From Schistocerca nitens (lineage: Eukaryota > Arthropoda > Insecta > Orthoptera > Acrididae), in NCBI RefSeq assembly GCF_023898315.1, contig NC_064616.1:536629102-536693101 (forward strand): a stretch of 64,000 nucleotides of DNA. The letters run 5' to 3'. Position 1 is the stretch's first letter; each line of letters opens with the position of its first letter. The notes under the pieces are model-generated. The model saw only the letters and a program-made list of their open reading frames with translations, did no database searches and was not told where the DNA came from. Of this stretch, positions 1-13,325 are shown in pieces. The translations under genes and the position numbers were made by a program.

Positions 1-270
1 TATAAATAGTTATAGTGATCAGTGAGGCAGAATGGAAGGTAAAGCCATTGAGGGAAGGAGTGAGAGGGAGAGGTTGTTGTCACTGCATAATGTGTATCAG
101 AGTAAACATTATACTGAAGATAAAACTTACATCAGTGATATAAATAGTTATAGTGATCAGTGAGGCAGAATGGAAGGTAAAGCCACTGAGGGAAGGAGTG
201 AGAGAGAGAGGTAGTTGTCACTGTATAATGTGTATCAGAGCAAACATTATACTGAATATGAAACTTACAT
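1..270. repeat. 138-bp tandem duplication (about two units)
   Basis: The stretch starting at base 1 (tataaatagttatagtg) repeats from base 139 with only a few substitutions, up to about base 270. The period is 138 bp. The first unit may begin before the window. No coding potential is seen; it looks like a local duplication or the edge of a satellite. Confidence 0.85.
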
Positions 271-3200
271 CTTCAGTCCCTGGTTCACATATAAGTTAAT
301 GATGCCATTGTATCTATCTAAATTCAGTGAATGTACAATTACTGAATAATTATAGTGAAGAAGTGGCACACTTGTCTATGTACTTACTCCAAAATGATAA
401 TTATGCATCAATTCTAGAATACAGAAACTTGCTACAGATGCTTGTTTTAATGTAATGGAGATAATCTAAATTACATTCATATTATTGATTTGCAGACACA
501 TTAATTTACCTATAGAATTTATTCTCATATTGAATTATTATGTTTCCTTTACTTCTGCTGTTACAAATATAACAGTTTGCTGTCAGTATTCAGAGTACTC
601 GGTGAACCGTCTTCCTATTGTGTACTTCCTTTTCCTCATAGGATGACAAGCCTATACCTGAAGGAGAACTGTAGGCCTGTTTTAATTTAATTTTCATTTT
701 ATTTTATGACATGTAGCAAATCAAGGGGTTTGTATGTTGTTTCATTAGGAGAGCAATAAAGAAAATATTTTTAAGAGTACACATCAATGATCTGAAATTA
801 AATGGGAATGGCAAGTGAAAAATCATTCCAATACCAGATAATCCGTATTACAGTACGTCTAATGCAGTTTATGTGATTTTTACTACAGAATAGTGGTGGC
901 ATTAGCTTGTGATGTTTGAATTAATAAAGTGCTAATTTGATGGGACACAGGTCAGTGCATAGAGATTCTGAAACACAATAATAATAAATTTACATTTTAT
1001 TTTAATTTGATAGTGTACTAAACCATCAAGTAATACTGATAAAATTTTATTACTGACACTAACACTGGTAGATGAATTTTCTAGTCTGGAATTACTCTCT
1101 GCTGGTTCACAAGGAATATTTGTAGCTCAGAAAGGAATTTGAGAATATTTTATGAGGTTTCATATTAGAGTTGTGCACATTGCTGTTTACAAATCTAGAA
1201 AATTTTATTACTAAGAAACAAAAACTCTCCTACAACAGTTGGTTTTTATTGGTAGGGATTGAATAATCGGACCTATAGTGTTAATTACTCCCACTCCAAA
1301 GAGAAAAACGCCATTCATCTGTATGATAACATATTAATTGCTGAGTTTGCGCTTTCTGTACTGCATTAATGATAAATGTGAAAAATTGTGAATGAAATAG
1401 TTCCCCTCCTCGCTAGCAAACACTTTTGTTCATTTGATATAATTCCGAAAGATCGTTCACCAAATTATTATCATATTCGGTCTCTTTTATTGTTTCTCTT
1501 CTTTATTTTATACGTTATGTGTCTTCTGTGGCTGCCAGCAGAAGGCAGCAAATAGTCTAAATTTATGCGGAATGTCATGATGATTGCAGATGATATGTCC
1601 TTAGCTGCATTTATTATTTGCTTGCTAATGTGTTGTAATAAATTTTATATTTAAAGAAGCATTTCCTCATGTTTCCTCATGGCGTCATGCACTTCGTATT
1701 GCAAGTTTGTATTTCGGTCAAAGGAACGAAGCAATAATCAGAACTCATAAGTAACTATTAGATAAAGCCTTATGAAATGCAAAAATAATAACAATAGTTT
1801 ATTTATCTGGCAAGTAATAAACGAGTTCTACTCGGAACAGGTGATCTGTGGCAGTGATGACATGCTCTATTAATTCATTCTTGCGCCTGATTTTTGTTGG
1901 CAGCCACAAGACACCTGTTATGCAAATAAAGAGAAATAATCAAGAAAAAATCTATTCGAGATTAAACAACTGTGGTCAAAACATGTTTGAAGACTAAGCA
2001 AATAGAAAAATATTGTGTTCTTTCAAGGACAAGTTCTTTAATTCCTCACTATTTTGTGCAAGCAAAGAGAGTGAGTATAAAATTCCATTTAGATAGAAAA
2101 GTGTGAAGTGCTATATTCTTATTCTTGAATGGCCATTTACTTGTGAAGCTCCCACGAGGTAAATGTCTTTCCTTTCTCTGTACAGTATTTAACAGTACGT
2201 CTTCTAGTACTTAATTATTATCTACATATCTTGCTCACTGTTGTCATTTCAAAAAATACGTTCTGCTATGGACTAAAGTATCACGTTACTGAAATTACTT
2301 GATACAAAAGATACAAGTATACGAACGCCATATGAATGTATATCGTGTCTGTAAGAATTCCGTATGATACGATTCTGGTGCTCCTAAATGGGTGGAAAGG
2401 GGGTAGGGCTACATTTCTGGGTACTCCCCAGCCACACATTATGTTTATACATGAACAATGGAACAACAGCAGTTTTCGTCACGCGAGTTTGAGGCAGGTG
2501 CTGCAACATTATTTTTCAGATATTTTCCATCTGCGAAATGTCAGGTGAACGTACAGGCTACAGGTATGACAATATTGATGGCCATATATAACAATCTAAC
2601 TCTCAAGTTTCATGTAGTTTCATACGATAACGAGATACGTTGCATCTGGCCAGGACAACACTGAATAAAGCAGGCCGCCAGGATCTTTTACCAGAGTAGT
2701 GTCAAACAAGTATGTATAAACAGCGTACGACAAGTTGCAGATGGACTCGTCTAACTGTGCTAAATTTTGTTGCAGACTGCAAGTCATTAACGATGTTCAT
2801 GTGCTCCTGAAATATGACATAATTTTCATGATGTGTTCACTAGAAAGTCCAGAAAGGAACTACAACTAACTGTATACAGAAACTTCAAACACATAAATCT
2901 GTCTGAACTTACAAGTGAGGCACAAGGAATAGTGCGTGGGACGACTTCATGGCTTCACTAAGAAACATATCCCGCTATAAGATAAATATGCTTCCCAAAA
3001 TACTGGAAAAGTAAGAAGGAAACCTGCATCGTGGCTAACTTTTGAATTAAAAGAGCTCATGAATTTCAGATACTACACATTGGGCATACAAACTATGCCG
3101 TACATATGAGGGACTGTCATCTCGTCATTGGCCATAGTTCGTTATAGTTGGTAATTATGAACAATGAGTGTTATCGATACGCATTTCACTGAGCAGTGCT

Positions 3201-6200
3201 ATGAAAGCGAACTCCTTGTCAGAAACAGACAATTGCAGGGCGTCAGTGTTTGAGGTCTGCACTTAACAGGATGCTGCTGATTTTGTATTAGCGTCACAAA
3301 CACAACAGAGCAATAGCTCACCCCGACTTCTTTCTCACAATAACTCTGAATCACATGGTTGCAGCCGATGTTGTAGGTGCCACAAAGGGAAACGGTTCAC
3401 CAGGTAGATCTGTTCTTTCTCGTGTCACAGTACGCACGATACCCTCTTTGTTAGGATTTTCAGGGGGCCTTGCCTTTGTCTCAGTTTGGAAAATTTCGCA
3501 AAACCTGGGAGGAAAATGAGGCTGTCTGTAACTCACGGCAGCTCGGACACATACTTATTCTGAAACTAGTTCAGAATAAAACTGGCGAAGGAATTTCATT
3601 CGTCATGTGCAGTTCTCTGCATTGCTTGCAGTCTGGATCACTAAAGAATTGGTACCTCGTGTATTCAAAGTCACTTCCTACTCGTACACAACACTGCGTG
3701 CAAGATTTGCGGAATAACCTGTCACTACCCAGATGCTGTTTCGGACACACGGAGCAGTGTCCGAAAAGAGATAATACTCCGAAAATACTACACTAAATGA
3801 CAGATGAACATCGTCTAGGAGCGTTCATCCACGTGACGGGCCTCGCAGGCAGCTCTGTAGCAACGTATTCTTTCGGGCGAGCCAGTACCTTATATGGCAA
3901 CATCCCGCCCCCCTTCCTCCTTACTAAACATATGCTTCCGTTCTCGCGAGCACATTTCATTTACTCTCTTTTGAAATTGAATGAAATCATGCTAACAGCG
4001 AGAGAGCACTCTGACTCATTTGGTATTGTCTTCTATTATCTACTTTAGATTACTGTAAGAAATAGTACTTATCCCGAAGGCTTAAAAACTTCCAGAAGTA
4101 TTTTGTGTAATTTGTGATATCTCGATCTATTGCACAGTGAACTAGTACGGGGATTCCCCTTTGACATGGCCGTTCCACACGCTTTTAAGCTGACGGAATG
4201 GTCTAACCGCGCAAAGACTGTTCAGTGTTCCCGCGTGAATGCTACACCTGTATGATTTCCGGCTAAGTGACTCTCGCCCCTTCCCTCACCTGGCAACTCA
4301 CCACCCTCCATACCTAACTTCCAGACACTCGCCTGCGAGTGACATTTCATGTGCTCCCTTCCAATATTAATTGGAGTACAAAGTAAAGAGTTTATACATG
4401 TCGCCCTGTGGGTGCCGTGAAATGCTTTTCTTTAAAATTAGATCAAACCCTTAAATTGTTGCTATTATTATCAAATGCAAGAAAAACTAGAAATAGTGGA
4501 AGATAAATTTGCACATTACTGAGTAATATCGTTGCTACGTTGCTATTCAGAAATTGCTGTCCATAGGAATGTACCACATGTATGTTAATAGTACTTTATT
4601 TAGCTCACAATTACACCTAGCGTAGGTATTCTATTTGTATCATGTCCTAGTTTAACCTTTTCTTTTCTGTAGTGTAGCATCTAAAGATGACCATTATTGT
4701 CCGAGACCTGTTAAGACTGTGTCTTTAAAAAGTGATTGTTTAAAAAACTAAAAGTCCTTATTGTAAGTCAGACACCATCTCCTTAAATAGAATGTAATTT
4801 ATTCTAAATTAATGTTGTGTTGCTCACGGAGGGTAATAATTCTTTTAGAAATAAGTGGCAGTCAACTGTATTCAAGTTTTAACATTGTCTATGAAGTTTA
4901 TTAAAAACGCCAATTATTAACGTACATATTTTTTCGACTTAATGCAGTAGAACATGAAGTGAGCACCAGTAGTTATAGTAGGAACACTAACTACAACTTC
5001 TGCGTTTTCATTAACACTTTGGACTCCACAGTCTTTAAACTATAGAATGGTCTCATCTTCAGGAAAAATTTCATTCAGCATGTCTAAGAGCTTTTAGCAG
5101 ACTGGTCTTCACGAAAAAAGCTAGTGTTTTAGGAGTAATCTTCTCCTCTAATACTAACTGAGTGGAGCGGTTCAATAGTTTGAACGGTACTTCTATATTG
5201 AGGCTTTATTGTATATGTGCATTACCTTTACTAAGTTCGAAAACTGATGTTGTCAGAGGGTGTTGCTCAGAAACGGCGTCGGTTGTCAAAATTTTATTCA
5301 TTTTCCAGTCTTTTCTATATCGACCTTCAGTTGTGGGCCTCAAGTGCAAATTATCAAATGATCATCGCTGGAACTATACATTACTTTTATATCTGGGAAC
5401 GCCTTGATTTGTATGGGGTTGAGAGAAATATTTCTATACCTGAGTCATGAATGATAAAGCAGCAAACTGTTGTATCTGCTGGAAATGGTTCCCTCATTTG
5501 TGTTCCAGCACTTCATATTGACTACCGAAATTTTCAGTGTTCCATCTCCATCAGAACAATGAAACAAACGGGACATTCCAGGAACTCATTGTTGTTCATG
5601 AATGTATTTCCTATTCTTCTTCTTCTAGCCTGAACTGAAACGGAGAGTCATACTCGCTTCTTTAAAGAGGAAAAGAAATTAACGATGAAATAGTAAAGGT
5701 TTACTGTTTTCAGAAATCAAGCATATTCAAGTACTCTATTGTTTTACACAGAAATAATCTTTTAGTAACAGCACTTGGCACAGTTCGTAGCCCAAAAATC
5801 CTCAAAAATTCCTTTTATGTAAACTACTGTTCTAAAGCTAATTGATCTAATAATTCAGAGTACAGTTTGCTGGTCGCCTGAAAGTGGTAAATTATAATAC
5901 TGCACTTTCCATGTGGATTTAGAATACGATAAAAAGCGCACATACCACGTGAGGCCGAAACAAAAGAGGCATTTAAAGTATTTGACGTCACGCGAGAATT
6001 CACATTTAAAGCCATTCCCACATCGTATGTGGCAACTAATGTTGACACGTGCGCAAAAAGGATATCCAGCACCATGAGATACGGCGCCGTTAGCATAGGG
6101 TCTGAGTTGGTTAAAGTAATTTTGTGCTGTAAGTACTAGCCAGCGGCATTTGTCAGCCTTACTTGATTCACAAACTACACAGTTTAATCACGGAAAGGGA

Positions 6201-8865
6201 CTCACACATAATTCCTAGGTTAGCTCTATTACAACACATATTTCCTTTCTTCAGCATATGCTAGTGGCGTATATAAACGAAAACTTCAGTAACCGTGAAA
6301 ATGTAATACCTGGTCAGACACGGCGTGCCAGACTACAGGCGTGCAGTGTGTGCGCTCCGTGGTTGTCTGGCCTGTCACTCGGCTTTGCTCAGTCCTTCTC
6401 GGAAGTACACGGAACAGCGCGACATTTCTTTTAGCATTATGGTGCGGCAGTTTTCGGTCAGCTCAATTCTCTGAGTTCGGCAGAAACGTGGTGTCTGCGC
6501 TGATTACCTTTCATTTCTTATTTGTGCTATGAAGGACGTTTACAGGTTGAGTGGCTGTTTGCACAAGAAGAGGCAGTCTAGCGATATGTTGTCTCAATCC
6601 TTTAAAATAAATGGGAGTGATATATGAGAGGGATGAGAATTCTCAGTTCGTATAAGTAACGAATACACATTTTGATATGGAACGACATTACAATACTATA
6701 CAGAACGAATTTAAATATTTTGATGATCGAGGAGTAAATAATTACGACGATCGACAGATGTGATTCGTTGTTCTTCACATCATCAAGACTTTGTGCAAAA
6801 ATAGCAGGCATGGAGTACGTGACGTAATTGGTGGTGCGAATAGTAAAATTACTGATGTGGCACACATTATTCTAATATCAGGTGCAATAGTTTTGAATGG
6901 AGGCGTTACTGGAATGATTTTTCGATTCAAAACTCACTATTGTTGAATTTATGAAGGAAAAAGAGTTCTAAGAACGAATATTAGAACATCCGTAATGGGT
7001 TGCTGACTTGGAGTTTTAAGTGGACTTGACTGCTTACTGTCCACAATAAAGTACTGCATGGTAACTTCTGTCATATTTGAAGGGCATGCAATTAAAGAGA
7101 AAATCGAGTTGAAGAAGGGAAACATGCCGACAAAGACAGTCCAGTTCCCTAAGCTCACAGGTGTTAAAGCAGACGTGAGGACTGAAGAATTCATTCTAGC
7201 CTTAAAAGAATGAGAATGATAGTTTTACAAAGGTTTTGTGCACACCGTCAGTTTTACTTCTGTTTTCGAGCTGTCCTTGATGCCGGTTGCCGTTTCAGTT
7301 CAACGCGCCCTTGTGGGTGTGCAGGTGTAGCTGATACGCAAGGCAACCCCAGTTTTATCGACAAATACCTTTAACGTTAAAACTGTCCACCTTTCTTCAG
7401 GTAGAGTTTCTATGTCTCAACAATGAGCTTGGAGGAGTACTACAATATTTCGATCTATATATTTGTGTAAAAGACCGTTTTTCGATTAGGAAACTAAATA
7501 AGTCGTGATTACTTGACGACTTGAGGGTGATTCTCTGTGAAATTATCTGTGTCTGTCCAAATGCCGATAGTTTGTACCAGTAAAAAGTACGCTATGTCTT
7601 CATCGAGCCCAAATAATTAAATAATACGGAAAATTCGTTTTGTTTGCGATGTCTGTTGTTGAGAAGCGTCAAGTACAAAACAAAGTTTCATGTCATTTAA
7701 ATGCTGTATTTCCTCTTTTCCACTCCTCACGCTCAGACTGTGTTGCGTGGTGGTAGATGACATGTGTAGCGAGACTGAGCGCATTGGCACTCGTGCCTAA
7801 GCATGACTCACGGGGTAAAATCTTGACTGTCGCTGGTGTAATAAGAACACGTGAAAGACAAATATTCACTCAGTAATGACATCAGCTTATAAAAGCTCAC
7901 CAACTCGAACAAAACACTACTGTCGACATCAAACTATTTACATAAAGCCAAATAATACAGAAATTATGCTGTTAATTTCGTAGGGAACTCCTACAACATT
8001 TTATAAAACGCGAAGATAAAAAGAAAATGGCATACAGTAGGACACAAACCTATCACCTACCCACATTCAGTTCCCTAATGCTGCGTCTCAATCAACTATT
8101 CTATGCAGGAACTCAGCCTCAGATAATTTCATATTCTTTATAATGGGCTTCTAAAGTTTTGAAACACCGAAGTATTATTGACATATAGCTACAGCAGATC
8201 CTAACAAGAACGACATATTTTTATGGATCTTCTTCTGCATTCCTTAAAACAGCTTACTCTTATAACACTCGAGTGATAACGTGAAAGTGACTAAACACAA
8301 AAATTCTTTAATCAGCAATATGACGTTTCCCGTCATTTTACCGTAAAAAATCTTATCGATAACGATTCGTTCTCGAGACATTCAATGTGCTGGTGCTTTG
8401 AAAAAGCATATATTCATAGGGTGTAATGCATAACACCAGTCCATCTCATTTGGACTTCTGCCGAACGCGACAAATACAATATGTCGTCTTACTCTCTGCT
8501 TGTGATGTGGGGAGCCTTCTTGTTTCATACTGGTTATGACTTACATGGCACGTTGCCGAAATATCGCAAGGCTTATTTTTTATTTCACGTGACGAAATGG
8601 CTCCTCAACAAGAAACAGCAGGAAGCGACGTCACAAAACTTATACAGCACCACGACAACGTCAGCTAACTAGTCCCGTGTGCCGAAGGCTTAAGCAGCGT
8701 TTCACACAGAGGAAATACGCTACGCGATGCTACTCGCCATTCGACACAAAAGTAACCAGCGTCAGCGGAGTGCACAGAGGCATTGTTGTAGCTTTTTAAC
8801 AGGTTCATACTATGGCGGCATCAATACAACAGCGACACGTATCTCTGTCGAATCACCCAGTGCAA
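271..8865. other. AT-rich region without a recognisable gene
   Basis: About 8.6 kb of mostly AT-rich DNA. Open frames are short (at most about 108 codons, at 3470-3796), lack recognisable motifs and occur on both strands as expected by chance. A somewhat more GC-rich patch lies at about 3.8-4.4 kb. I see no SINE, LINE, transposase, tRNA or splice-linked exon set. It could be intergenic DNA, a long intron or very old decayed repeats. Confidence 0.55.
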
Positions 8866-8877
8866 CACGGGCTGCTT

Positions 8878-9095
8878 GGTTCAAATGGTTCAAATGGCTC
8901 TGAGCACTATGGGACTTAACATCTATGGTCATCAGTCCCCTAGAACTTAGAACTACTTAAACCTAACTAACCTAAGGACAGCACACAACACCCAGCCATC
9001 ACGAGGCAGATTAAATCCCTGACCCCGCCGGGAATCGAACCCGGGAACCCGGGCGTGGGAAGGGAGAACGCTACCGCACGACCACGAGATGCGAG
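8878..9095 (-). mobile_element. SINE, glycine-tRNA-like head, with 12-bp TSD
   Basis: On the reverse strand this is a tRNA-like head followed by the locust SINE body (gttagttaggtttaag) and tail (gagccatttgaacca). The head has a B box (ggttcgattcccgg) and an anticodon-arm region like eukaryotic tRNA-Gly(CCC). The insertion is bounded by the duplication cacgggctgctt at 8866-8877 and 9096-9107, which fixes both ends. Confidence 0.9.
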
Positions 9096-9398
9096 CACGG
9101 GCTGCTTGTCGCTCCGTACAACTCGTGTCGTACGAGACACAGCGAGGGGCATTTTAAGTCATCCGATGTGACTAAAATGAATTGTTTATCTAGATAAAGC
9201 AAATTTGGCATGCCATTAAAACAGTATAATATGCAAGTAGCAAGGTGTACTAATAAGGTAATTCGGAGAAAATCTTAAGAGACGTTTTACGCGTATAATA
9301 TGTAACTGAGGTACACGTTGGTCTAGTGACACTCGGCTCCCAGGCGTGTTGGGGAGTGGACTTTGTGTGGCGCTCTGTGAGCGGGTCGTTATTTACTC

Positions 9399-9597
9399 AA
9401 ATGTTCAAATGAGTGTGAAATCTTATGGGACTTACCTGCTAAGGTCATCAGTCCCTAAGCTTACACACTATTTAAACTAAATTATCCTAAGGACAAACAC
9501 ACACAACCATGCCCGAGGGAGGACTCGTACCTCCACCGGGGCTAGCGGCACAGTCCATGACTGTAGCGCCTGAGACCGCTCGGCTAATCCCGCGCGG
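9399..9597 (-). mobile_element. SINE, third head type, with 12-bp TSD
   Basis: The reverse strand carries a different tRNA-like head (agccgagcggtctcaggc, B box ggtacgagtcctcc) joined to a diverged version of the same tail (gactgatgacctta, tttgaaca). The duplication cgttatttactc at 9387-9398 and 9598-9609 marks the insertion. It sits just upstream of the LINE ORF1 at 9656, probably in that element's 5' untranslated region. Confidence 0.85.
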
Positions 9598-9609
9598 CGT
9601 TATTTACTC

Positions 9610-10495
9610 GCGCGGGTAGTGGTACGGAAGTGTAAACAGAGCACCTCGAACGACGATGGCGCTTTCTTATAGAAAGGCCACAATTAAATTAATATTCCAC
9701 GCCCAGTACGCACGAACTAAGGTATACGAAGCAGAGCGTTTCCTGCGTGAAGTAATGCACGTCTATCCACAGGAACTTCTCGGTATGCGTCTTTCGATTG
9801 TATCCAGCACAGCTTACCTGAAATATGTCGATGAAGCAGCGTACGAACAGCTTATTCACCGTTTCACCGATGGATATCGTTTCCACCACTCGGACGGAAA
9901 CGTGTGTGTAGTGACTGTCGATCATGCAGGACTCACCGTTTGCACCATACGAATCTTCGAGCTGCCGTTTCAGGTTCCGGCCACGCTTGTCGTGAACGCG
10001 CTGCGGCCTTATGGAAAAGTACTAAGTCACGTGGAACAAATGTGACGTACGTTCGAGACTTATCCTGTTCTGGACGTAGTGCATCAGGTGCGAATCGAAC
10101 TACACAAACACATCCCGTCATGCGCGACGATCGGTGGTTGTCGAGCGATCGTTATTTATAACGGTCAACCGCGAACTTGCCCCATGTGCGGGCAGGCAGG
10201 GAATGCTCGCCCCCCAGTTAGGGATCGCCGCGGGGCCGATTTACGAACCCACGACGACGCTGCCCGCTTCAGAACCGTCGGCGTGCTCGACAGCAGCGGC
10301 CACGTCTGCTCTTCAGCCATGTGAGGATGGACAGTGACGGTCAGACGGGCGACGTGGCGCTAACTGGATTAAACGTCTGCAGAATACGTCATCGTACAAT
10401 CCAGTGACCCAGGTGTATCAGACAGGTGCTGTCAATGTCAACGGTTTTCGTTCCACAATTGGTGGGGTAGTAAGGATGATAGGGGCCAACGCCTG
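9610..10495 (+). mobile_element. 5' part of a Tx1/L1-like LINE, truncated in the endonuclease
   Basis: This holds a gag-like ORF1 with one premature stop, followed at about 10420-10495 by an open stretch reading VNVNGFRSTIGG. That resembles the first strand of an APE-type endonuclease (NVNGIRS-like motif). The match then ends, so the rest of ORF2 is missing. The left boundary is uncertain: GC-rich sequence from about 9.3 kb, before the SINE, may be the 5'UTR. Confidence 0.65.
9656..10324 (+). pseudogene. LINE ORF1 (gag-like, zinc knuckle), one premature stop
   Basis: The frame opens with an ATG at 9656 and stays open to 10324 except for one TGA at 10043-10045. The end of the first half (VVNALRPYGKVLSHVEQM) and the second half (VRIELHKHIPSC, GGCRAIVIYNGQPRTC) match the RNA-binding and pre-knuckle pattern of non-LTR gag proteins of the Tx1/L1 type. 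Such proteins form the ribonucleoprotein for retrotransposition. The knuckle CPMCGQAGN keeps both cysteines but has Asn where His is expected, and no third Cys follows at normal spacing. The stop can be reached by one base change from TGG or CGA. The copy is inactive. Confidence 0.75.
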
Positions 10496-11019
10496 ATTTG
10501 GAAGGGATCTAGGGAGAAAAATTACATAAAAAAGTAAAAAAAAGAAGAAGGTATAATAATTAAAAAAAATTGGCTAGCGTTCGGACACAGTAGGACGAAA
10601 AGGGATGGGGTGACAATTCGACTCCCACTCGCACATGAATTTTAATCTACATTGTTTTCATCGCTGGTCGCATTATTTAATTTGTGTGTCATTTTAGAGG
10701 TAATATAATTAAAAAACCTCATGTTTTTGCATGACGTTTTAGTGAATATCATGTTATTTGACTTTTCGCCATTTTTAATTAAATTTAATTTTTAGAACAA
10801 ACATATTCATACCTATCTACAAGTGAACGAGGAAATACATAGCCTTTTCCTGAAAATTTATGTGTGTCGTAATTTGCGAAATCCCTATACATGCAATCTG
10901 GGAAGGTACCTGAAACCATTTTGCACCTTGAAGCATCGAGCTGCAGACACGGAGGCGGCCCCCTTTGGCAATTAACCTGCGTAGCGGTGAGACGTTGCTA
11001 ATGTAGCAAGAAAGAATAG
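10496..11019. other. Unassigned AT-rich spacer
   Basis: Just downstream of the truncated LINE are A-rich stretches (aaaaaagtaaaaaaaag at about 10530) that could be a remnant tail, then low-complexity AT DNA. No open frame or known repeat is recognised. Confidence 0.45.
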
Positions 11020-11375
11020 AGTAGGCGCAAATTTATTGGATCACATAGAATTTACACTTGTACTACTAAAATTAAAGAGGCTCCCAGCTTTTCGACTACT
11101 GCTGATAATGAATGTGATGTGATGCTTAATGCACTTACAACACATCTGTTAAAAGATGCGTTCGTATACTGTGAAAGTCTTCTTCAAGAAGCGTACCTTA
11201 TTGATACAGAGAAATCACCGACTGTTTCTGAACATGAAATTGCGACTGGAGAAGCACTGTACCATTCTGTTGTCGTAATGTTAGGAGCAAAGAGACTTAT
11301 TACTGACGGGGAAGTCATTCATTCCGACGAATTAGATGAAGACAGTCTATTTCGTGAAGTTGACGATATTTGTGA
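11020..11375 (+). other. Unrecognised open, coding-like stretch cut by a LINE
   Basis: One frame is open from 11020 to the LINE junction at about 11375 and runs on into LINE 3' sequence to 11499. The translated part is rich in acidic residues and lacks low complexity (for example LLKDAFVYCESLLQEAYL and DGEVIHSDELDEDSLF), which suggests real coding ancestry. No start codon or splice site can be assigned firmly and I do not recognise the family. It may be an exon of a transposon or host pseudogene interrupted by the LINE. Confidence 0.35.
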
Positions 11376-12299
11376 TTGGTTGGTTGGTTTGGGGAGTAAA
11401 GGTACCAAACTACAGGGTAATCAGTCCCTTTTCCTCACGCAAACAAGTCTCAGGGTAAAACAATTCCCAAAAAAAGTCGGGGAAAGTAAAATGGCGTAAA
11501 ACTAATGGGGAACAATTCTGTGAGAGGAAATGAAGGAGACTAACCAAAAGAGGAAAACGTACACTAAGAGGAAAAGTAGTGGAAGGTATTAAAATAATAC
11601 AGCAGTTGGCCTGAGGTGTCTGATCACAAGAATAAAAAACGGTGAGCCAGCCACTCCGCAACACTCTAAAACCTCCAGCATAAAAGACAGGGCGAGAGGA
11701 ACACACATAGGGAAAAGGCGAACACTAAGGCAAACAAACAGCAAAGGAAGAGTAAAGAAGAATTAAAATGGAGGGAGGGTGGAGGCATGGGAGAGAAGGC
11801 CAGATGCCAACCCTTAGATTGTGTGATAAAAACAACCCTCACAAATAAAACGTAAAACTAAGTAAGCCGTTGAGGCACAGTCGCCCAGCTGCGGAGGCAG
11901 GATGCTGGGAAGGTTAAAAGAATGCCACAGAGCGGCTAAAATTAGACTTTCCAACAAGATATGAACGACAGCCAAGAGCCAACAACAGTGACATTGGAGT
12001 GGGTCCTGCCGATGAAGTAGGTGACCAAGGGTAAGCCAAGTATGGCCGATGCAGAGTCGGCAGAGGAAAACAGAGTCCCTGTGAGTGGCTCACATGGATG
12101 GCGGCAACACATTCGTTATCTCATTGACAACACGGAGTTCATTTGTTGTATTGAGGGTGTGTCATTCTGTGTCCCAGATCCCAAAAACTTTGCCGTGTAA
12201 CAGCGATCAGAGTTCATAATCTGACAGTCTGATATCTGGAGATGGGTTACCGGTAGCTTTTTGGCTAGTCTGTCAGCAAGTTCATTGCCCATGATCCCA

Positions 12300-12494
12300 G
12301 CCGGCCGCTGTGGCTGAGCGGTTCTAGGCGCTTCAGTCTGGAACCACGCAACCACTACGGTCGCCGGTTCGAATGCTGCCTCGGGCATGGATGTGTGTTA
12401 GGTTAGTTAGGTTTAAGTAGTTCTAAGTTCTGGGGTACTGATGACCTCAGATGTTAAGTCCCACAGTGCTCAGAGCAATTTGAACCATTTTGAG
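12300..12494 (+). mobile_element. SINE (main head type), 11-bp TSD, inside RNase H
   Basis: It starts ccggccgctgtggctgag, with B box ggttcgaatgctgcc, and ends agcaatttgaaccatttt. The target duplication ccatgatccca is at 12289-12299 and 12495-12505. Removing the SINE and one duplicate restores the RNase H reading frame, so the insertion is younger than the LINE. Part of the body is deleted just after the tRNA-like head (about 10 bases fewer than the other copies). Confidence 0.9.
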
Positions 12495-12545
12495 CCATGA
12501 TCCCAACTTGTCCTGGGGTTCGAATGAAGGACACTGAATGCCCAC

Positions 12546-12706
12546 TGTTCAAATGGCTCAGAGCACTATGTGTCTTAACATCTGAGGTCATCAGTCCCCT
12601 AGACTTAGAACTACTTAAACCTAACTAACCTAAGGACATCACACACATCCATGTCCGAGGCAGGATTCGAACCTGTGACCGTAGCATCAACACAGTTCCG
12701 GACTGC
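12546..12706 (-). mobile_element. SINE (main type), 5'-truncated
   Basis: It begins with the reverse-complement tail (tgttcaaatggctcagag) and runs through the body and B box (gattcgaacctgtg) into a damaged head ending near 12706. The A-box part is not recognisable. No clean target duplication was found. Confidence 0.8.
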
Positions 12707-13325
12707 GAAAGAAACACTGGTCGAGAGTTTGTAGGTTATTTCAGGAGTCAGTGCAGATGACAAAGTACTCACTTGTGCAGGAGTGGATATGCCCTAGAGC
12801 CCGAGAGAGGCTATCAACTCTGCAGCCATTCGGCAAAGAATGCTGTTCAGTATGGCCAGCGTGAATGTAGGCGAAACCAACGTGACCATCGACCATCAAG
12901 ACATTAGTGTAGACAATTTCTGAACCCTGGAAGTCGCCGAGAATAGAGATAAGGCGCCAGGGGTTGGCATCAGGTGTTATTGAGCCTTTTGCGCCTTGCA
13001 AAAGGTCCTGACGAAGCTTTGGCCAAGGCATGGAGCATGGAGGCGGTCTGGAGTGGACTCTCAGGGAAGGTGGTAGAGGGAAAGTTTTGAGTGCATTAAG
13101 AAGCGACTGCACATGGACTGCTATTGCAATCCATGGTCTGGGCCTCCTTGGTGGGAGAAGGATTGGCATGTAATGTGGATGGTGAGGTGGGCGGTATACG
13201 TCGCAAGCGGTTGCTGTCACATAATTCGCAATGGAGGAACGCCAGCTTATATGAGGAGGTTGTTCACTGGGCTGGTTCAGAATGCTCTCGACGCAAGCCA
13301 AACTCCACAGTAGTGTGTAGTGTTC

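Larger units (their letters stand above)
12116..12960 (-). pseudogene. LINE RNase H domain, split by SINEs
   Basis: The N-terminal strand reads IVYTNVLMVDGHVGFAYI (about 12.9 kb), where family members have YTDGS, so the first catalytic Asp is Asn. The C-terminal signature is divided: the bases for TPGQVGI lie right of the SINE at 12300-12494 and those for MGNELADRLAKK lie left of it, the classic GH.GI.GNE.AD pattern. RNase H removes RNA from the cDNA hybrid in LINEs that carry it. This copy cannot be functional. Confidence 0.75.

Noticed and set aside
3470..3796. 108-codon open frame
   Set aside because: No motif, no splice context, and composition like its surroundings; expected by chance in several kb.
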